A stretch of 64,000 bases of DNA from Azolla caroliniana (Eukaryota; Polypodiophyta): NCBI GenBank assembly GCA_043228905.1, contig JBHGNT010000001.1, forward strand, positions 4,340,001-4,404,000, in the 5' to 3' direction. Position numbers and translations under genes: made by a program. The notes under the pieces are model-generated. The model was given only the letters and a program-made list of their open reading frames with translations. It was not told where the DNA came from and made no database searches. This document shows positions 59,836 through 64,000 of the stretch, piece by piece; position 1 is the stretch's first letter, and every line of letters starts with the position of its first letter.

Positions 59836-61965
59836 CCCTTCTCTAGGATGTCCAATCTCTATATATGTATTTATATATAAGTTTGTGTGTGTATGATCTA
59901 TTATTGGCCTTTGTTTTGTTGTTTTTTTGGGGTGAAAGGGGAGGTTGATTCAAAGTCAATGGTAGTATTTGTTGTTCACAGGTTGTGAGTAAGTAAATGC
60001 CAACTCATCTTGTCTATGTATATGTGTTATGCCATTCATTCTATGTGTGGGTATGTTTGTGTGTTCCTCCCATAATTCTCACTAATAATATTCACAATAT
60101 TGCTCCCCATAACTACCACCTCTCTTCATCACCTTAACATCAACATGTATAATATGAGTGGGTTCATACGTTTGGATGCAAATCCTCCCCCCCCCCCCCC
60201 CCCCCCCCCCAAACACACACACCCATCTCTTCCCACCTCCACAAAGCCATATATATTCTGGTTTCTTTCAACAACAAAGACTCTAGTTCGAGCTTGCATA
60301 TGTACTTGCAACATGTTTGCAGTTTGAGGCCTCGCAGGGAGGGTGCCTTGCTTTCACTCTTGGTTGTCATTGTTGTCATGGTCGCACACATTGCACATGA
60401 AATCGTATCCCACTTATACACAACCTCCACTCATCCTAGAGAAAAGGCATCACATCTACTTGTCACTGTTTAACAATCCATGGACCACTCACAAAATGGC
60501 GTGATCAATTAAATTGACAATCGCATTGTTGTTAAACACATTTTGACACTAAGTAATTTTGTGTCATCTAAATAGCTACAGTAGCATGAGTCATCTATAA
60601 AATCCCTTTTCTCATTGACATGTTGACATGATAGGTTCTCATACATATGCATTTTAAACATTTTTGTTTTTTTCTAACCATTCCTAATAAGGTATGGAAG
60701 ACTAAATTTAAAATATGGACAAGGTTCTTGAAGAAAGGTTTAGAATTTGGTTCACTAGTGTTTCTCTATTTGATGGATAAGTCTTACGCAAAATTCTCTC
60801 CCATGAAATCCACTTCATTTCTTTAAGTTCAGATATTGGTAGAACATTACCTCCATACGGTAAAAGAATACATTTATTCCATTTTAAGTATATTTTCTTC
60901 TCATCAACATCTAAATATGGAAACAAAAGGAAATCATCAATTTGGTTCACACACACACACACACACCCCCTCTTGCCATTCTAAGTTCCTTACCCACACA
61001 ATCTAGATACCTACTTCTCAAGTGGCTCTCACCTTCCTTCACTTGCTTGCTTCCCTCTCGCTATATATATATATACATATACATATATGTGTCCAATGCT
61101 CTGTAAATAAAAAAATCCCCTAAGTTTGATGGCATGTCATATATTGTTATTGAGGAAGCCTTCATTTCACTTCCACGCCTTTGGTTCCATCTTTCTTGAT
61201 TTTGAAATATCTAAGCTAAGTTCATATGTATGAGGACACCTAGCTTGTATGTGTGTGCTTGCATTGATGCAATTATGCACGAACAACGTTTGTACTTGTT
61301 GTCTTTTCTAAACTTTATGTAAACATCGATATGAATGGTAAGAAGGTTTGACTTTGGTTCCTATAAATGATTGTTCATCAACATTCTATGGACGGCATAT
61401 TATATCAGAGAATTGCAATAAAACAAGTCACTTCCTGTGGATGTTGTGCACACTTGGTGACATGGAGAACCATGAACTTAATCAAATAATGATCTTAGGA
61501 CAACATGGTTGAGTTTTCCTAATGAGATCACTATGTCAATGATACATTGAATTTTCCTAATGTGATCATTATGTCAACGATAAATAATTTTTTGAATTTG
61601 TCAACACATTTTCAAGACAACAAATTATTGCCCGACAATGAGAATGGGAAAAGATATAACCACATACTTTGGGATGGGATTAAATGTCTTCTTATTGCAT
61701 CCAAAATTTGAATTCAAAAGCATATAGCCATCAAATAAATATATACAAATTTAGAATTCAAAGGCATGTATTCATAAAATAACAACTACCATCATATTAT
61801 TTGCTTTCCCTGAAATTTAAGGTAACTATACCATAAAATCTTATTGTGGATTGACTATCTCTCTATATATTATTTTTGAAACTTGTTGTAGAAAACCATT
61901 ACTTGCTTATTAGCTACAATTTGAGCCAACCTTATAATTGTTCAAGATATGCATCATGTCATAAG
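59836..61965. other. Gene-free stretch
   Basis: It contains a C24 run at 60187-60210, a (CA)n run at 60948-60965 and a (TA)n run near 61062-61075. At 61512-61590 a roughly 50-bp segment ('ttttcctaatg.gatca.tatgtcaa') is repeated. No gene recognised. Confidence 0.5.
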
Positions 61966-61969
61966 ATGG

Positions 61970-62106
61970 CAATAGGTTATTCTTGCAAGTAAATCTCTAT
62001 GAATTAATAGGTTATAATTTTTAACTCTTTTTGCACTAAATAGGTTATTCTTGCAAGAAAATCTCTATGAATTAATAGGTTATAATTTTTAACTCTTTGT
62101 GCACTA
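61970..62106 (+). repeat. Tandem duplication of about 68 bp
   Basis: Two nearly identical units share 'aggttattcttgcaag.aaat' and 'gcactaaat'. Confidence 0.9.
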
Positions 62107-63500
62107 AATATTACAGTAATTTCATAAGTTTCAGAAAAAGAAGTTCAATCACAATGTATAGGTCGAATATACACAGATCCCCTTCACTATGCAAACAGGA
62201 TTCACGAAGGTGTCAACGCAACCTATAGCCATTATTCAGACTGTGTACAAGAACCAAAGAGCATGGCGCTTCAAGCAATCATGGAAAATAATGTTGTCAA
62301 ATACTAAATGTTTGGGATGTGAAATAAAATAATTTTGAAGGTTGAGAATGTGAACTCAAATAATTTCAAACAATAAACGCTATAACATGGCATTATCTAT
62401 AAATTGTAGATGAGCGCAAAATGAAGAAGCATGTTAGTTTATGGGCAATATTCTTTATTACACTTGTGGAACCAAAGCAACCACAGACGGTGATGTCGGA
62501 GTTTTCAAACTTACCAACGAGATAACAGCAGCACAAGATTAACCAAACAGAAAACGCAATTAAAAACTTTGACCAAGATGTAAATAAACTGGTGACCAAC
62601 ACAGAATGCACTTCGATCATTAAAAGCACTTAATTATGCTTTACTCATAAGAAGCCCGAGTTGGCTGTGATGGGTTTACAATTTGTCACTAAGACAGTGA
62701 ACTCAGTAAGCCATTGGTTTGACATCTATGCTCTGGTATTTCTTCAGAGTTTTACAGCAAATGGTGAAGGGACTTTAAATTGTTGATTGCATTGACCAAC
62801 AGCTTTGCCCTTTGATTAGGTGTTTAAAACTGACCTTATGCTTTTGATGTCAATGTTTCTGTAGTTGAAACTATGATTAGATTACAGGAATAGCTAAACT
62901 TTTGCTTTTTGCTTTTGTAGTTTTATATGCTTTTTCCTGTTCACAGCCAACTTTTTACCTAGAGCTCTGTTTTGCTTTTTGCTTTTGCTCTGGAATTTGG
63001 GCTTCATCTTTTTGATGCAGGTAATACTTCTGCTTCTGCAGCTCAGCTTTGGCTTTTGCTTTTGCTTTTGACACAGCTGAAAACTGTGATCGCCTGGGAG
63101 CCTTCTGCTTCTGGTTCTTTGTTGGCTACCAACAAATTATTGTCTGCAAAATCAGTAATAACACGTCTAAGTTCCTTGCTTTACATTTAGTTATTAAACT
63201 TTTTCCGCTGCAGTCTTTAGTGAGACATTTATTTCTCATAACAATTCACCTTATGCTTGGGACAGGATGGATGCTTCATGACCAGAAACTTTTCAGCTTT
63301 GAAATATGTGAAAAAGCGCTCACCAGGTAAAGACTTTCCAATTTAGCATAGAATCTCTTAATATGCTGTGAGCTTCGGCATTGATACACATTGCAAGGCT
63401 CCCTGAATATAAATAAAGTGTTTTGTCAATATCACCAGAAACTATATCAAAGTTAGTAGCATATATATCCCGTTGCTATTAAAAGAGTGATGGATATATC
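62107..63500. other. Stretch 3' of the 5-phosphatase gene
   Basis: At 62965-63075 there is a low-complexity tract of 'gcttttgct' words. Further 3' exons of the phosphatase could lie here, but none was recognised. Confidence 0.45.
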
Positions 63501-63521
63501 TTATGTTTTTTTCTTCGTTAC

Positions 63522-64000
63522 CTTGTCATAGGTAACCTTGCCAATGGCCATGGGGTTCCCTGGCTCAGACAAGAGCTCTTCGATTGCTACCTTGGCACTC
63601 TTAAAATGGACTGTTTTTTTCAGGTTTTGCTTTGTTAATGCCTCTAGTTCTGTGACAAACACAGCCATCACGGGCCGATGGTCTGAAAGGGTCAATTCTT
63701 GCCTTCCATATGACAACTGTTGTAATCCTTCCCCATGCCATAAGATACGATCACACCTGGAATTCGAAATTTATGCATCAGATTATATGGCCTAAAGTTA
63801 AAAATGTAAAAACAAAGCATGGTAAATAAAACAGAGCAAGGAGATTTACCATGCAGGTGTGCGTCGTTTCTCTCCTGCTTTTGCATTTTGTCCAGAGTAC
63901 TGATGAGAATTAATTTCATATTTGTAAGTGGGTGCAAAAGATATGCCACCTTCATGCCATCCCTCAAATGTATGAGCTGTCCGCATTTCTTTCCTCAGCT
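63522..64000 (-). CDS. Inositol polyphosphate 5-phosphatase, 3' exons (partial)
   Basis: On the minus strand an exon enters from beyond the window and ends at 63850. The next runs from 63756 to about 63522, after which a gtaacg donor is possible; if unspliced, the frame stops at 63501. The codon for W is split across the junction (TG|G). The protein reads [18 protein letters not shown], then [26 protein letters not shown] and [21 protein letters not shown] and SDHRPV are signature motifs of the catalytic domain of inositol polyphosphate 5-phosphatases, which remove the 5-phosphate from inositol phosphates and phosphoinositides. It resembles the plant type I group. The N-terminal catalytic half and the start lie outside the window. 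Confidence 0.92.

Overview
The window looks like nuclear DNA of a flowering plant. It is AT-rich, its genes are broken up by GT-AG introns, and it carries plant gene families (type I pectin methylesterase, class A heat stress factor, LONESOME HIGHWAY-type HLH factor, plant GDSL hydrolase, PPR remnant). Between the genes lie Ty1/copia, LINE and tRNA-derived SINE debris and many microsatellites. I cannot name the species. All gene models were built by eye from splice signals, reading phase and family knowledge, without transcript or database support.

Layout. 0-6.8 kb: copia fragments, including two integrase copies facing each other, then AT-rich sequence. 6.8-9.1 kb (-): a complete five-exon GDSL-family gene that lacks the catalytic Ser and His. 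9.4-25 kb: transposon territory, with a dispersed repeat pair, a PPR pseudogene, a LINE endonuclease fragment split by a block holding a 105-bp minisatellite, and a tandem array of composite tRNA-derived SINEs. 26.1-27.7 kb (+): start of a gene for an HLH-like protein; its 3' end was not found. 30.1-30.7 kb (-): LINE reverse transcriptase remnant. 31.8-39.9 kb (-): complete ten-exon LHW-family HLH factor, with an antisense copia fragment in intron 3, a tandem array of splice-site cassettes in intron 5 and a GC-AG intron 9. 43.4-46.1 kb (-): two-exon class A heat stress factor with a 7-residue repeat and an overlapping upstream ORF. 48.3-52.1 kb (+): nine-exon plastid-targeted Rossmann-fold protein. 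52.9-53.3 kb (-): a small predicted secreted peptide precursor. 54.5-55 kb (+): LINE remnant. 56.1-59.7 kb (-): two-exon pectin methylesterase of 802 residues. 63.5-64 kb (-): 3' part of an inositol polyphosphate 5-phosphatase gene that runs off the window.

The genes are ordinary single plant loci and nothing suggests a shared pathway. The most unusual features are the GDSL pseudoenzyme, the LHW intron cassette array, the composite SINE array, the small secreted peptide gene, the HSF heptad repeat with its uORF, and several large or near-perfect inverted repeats.
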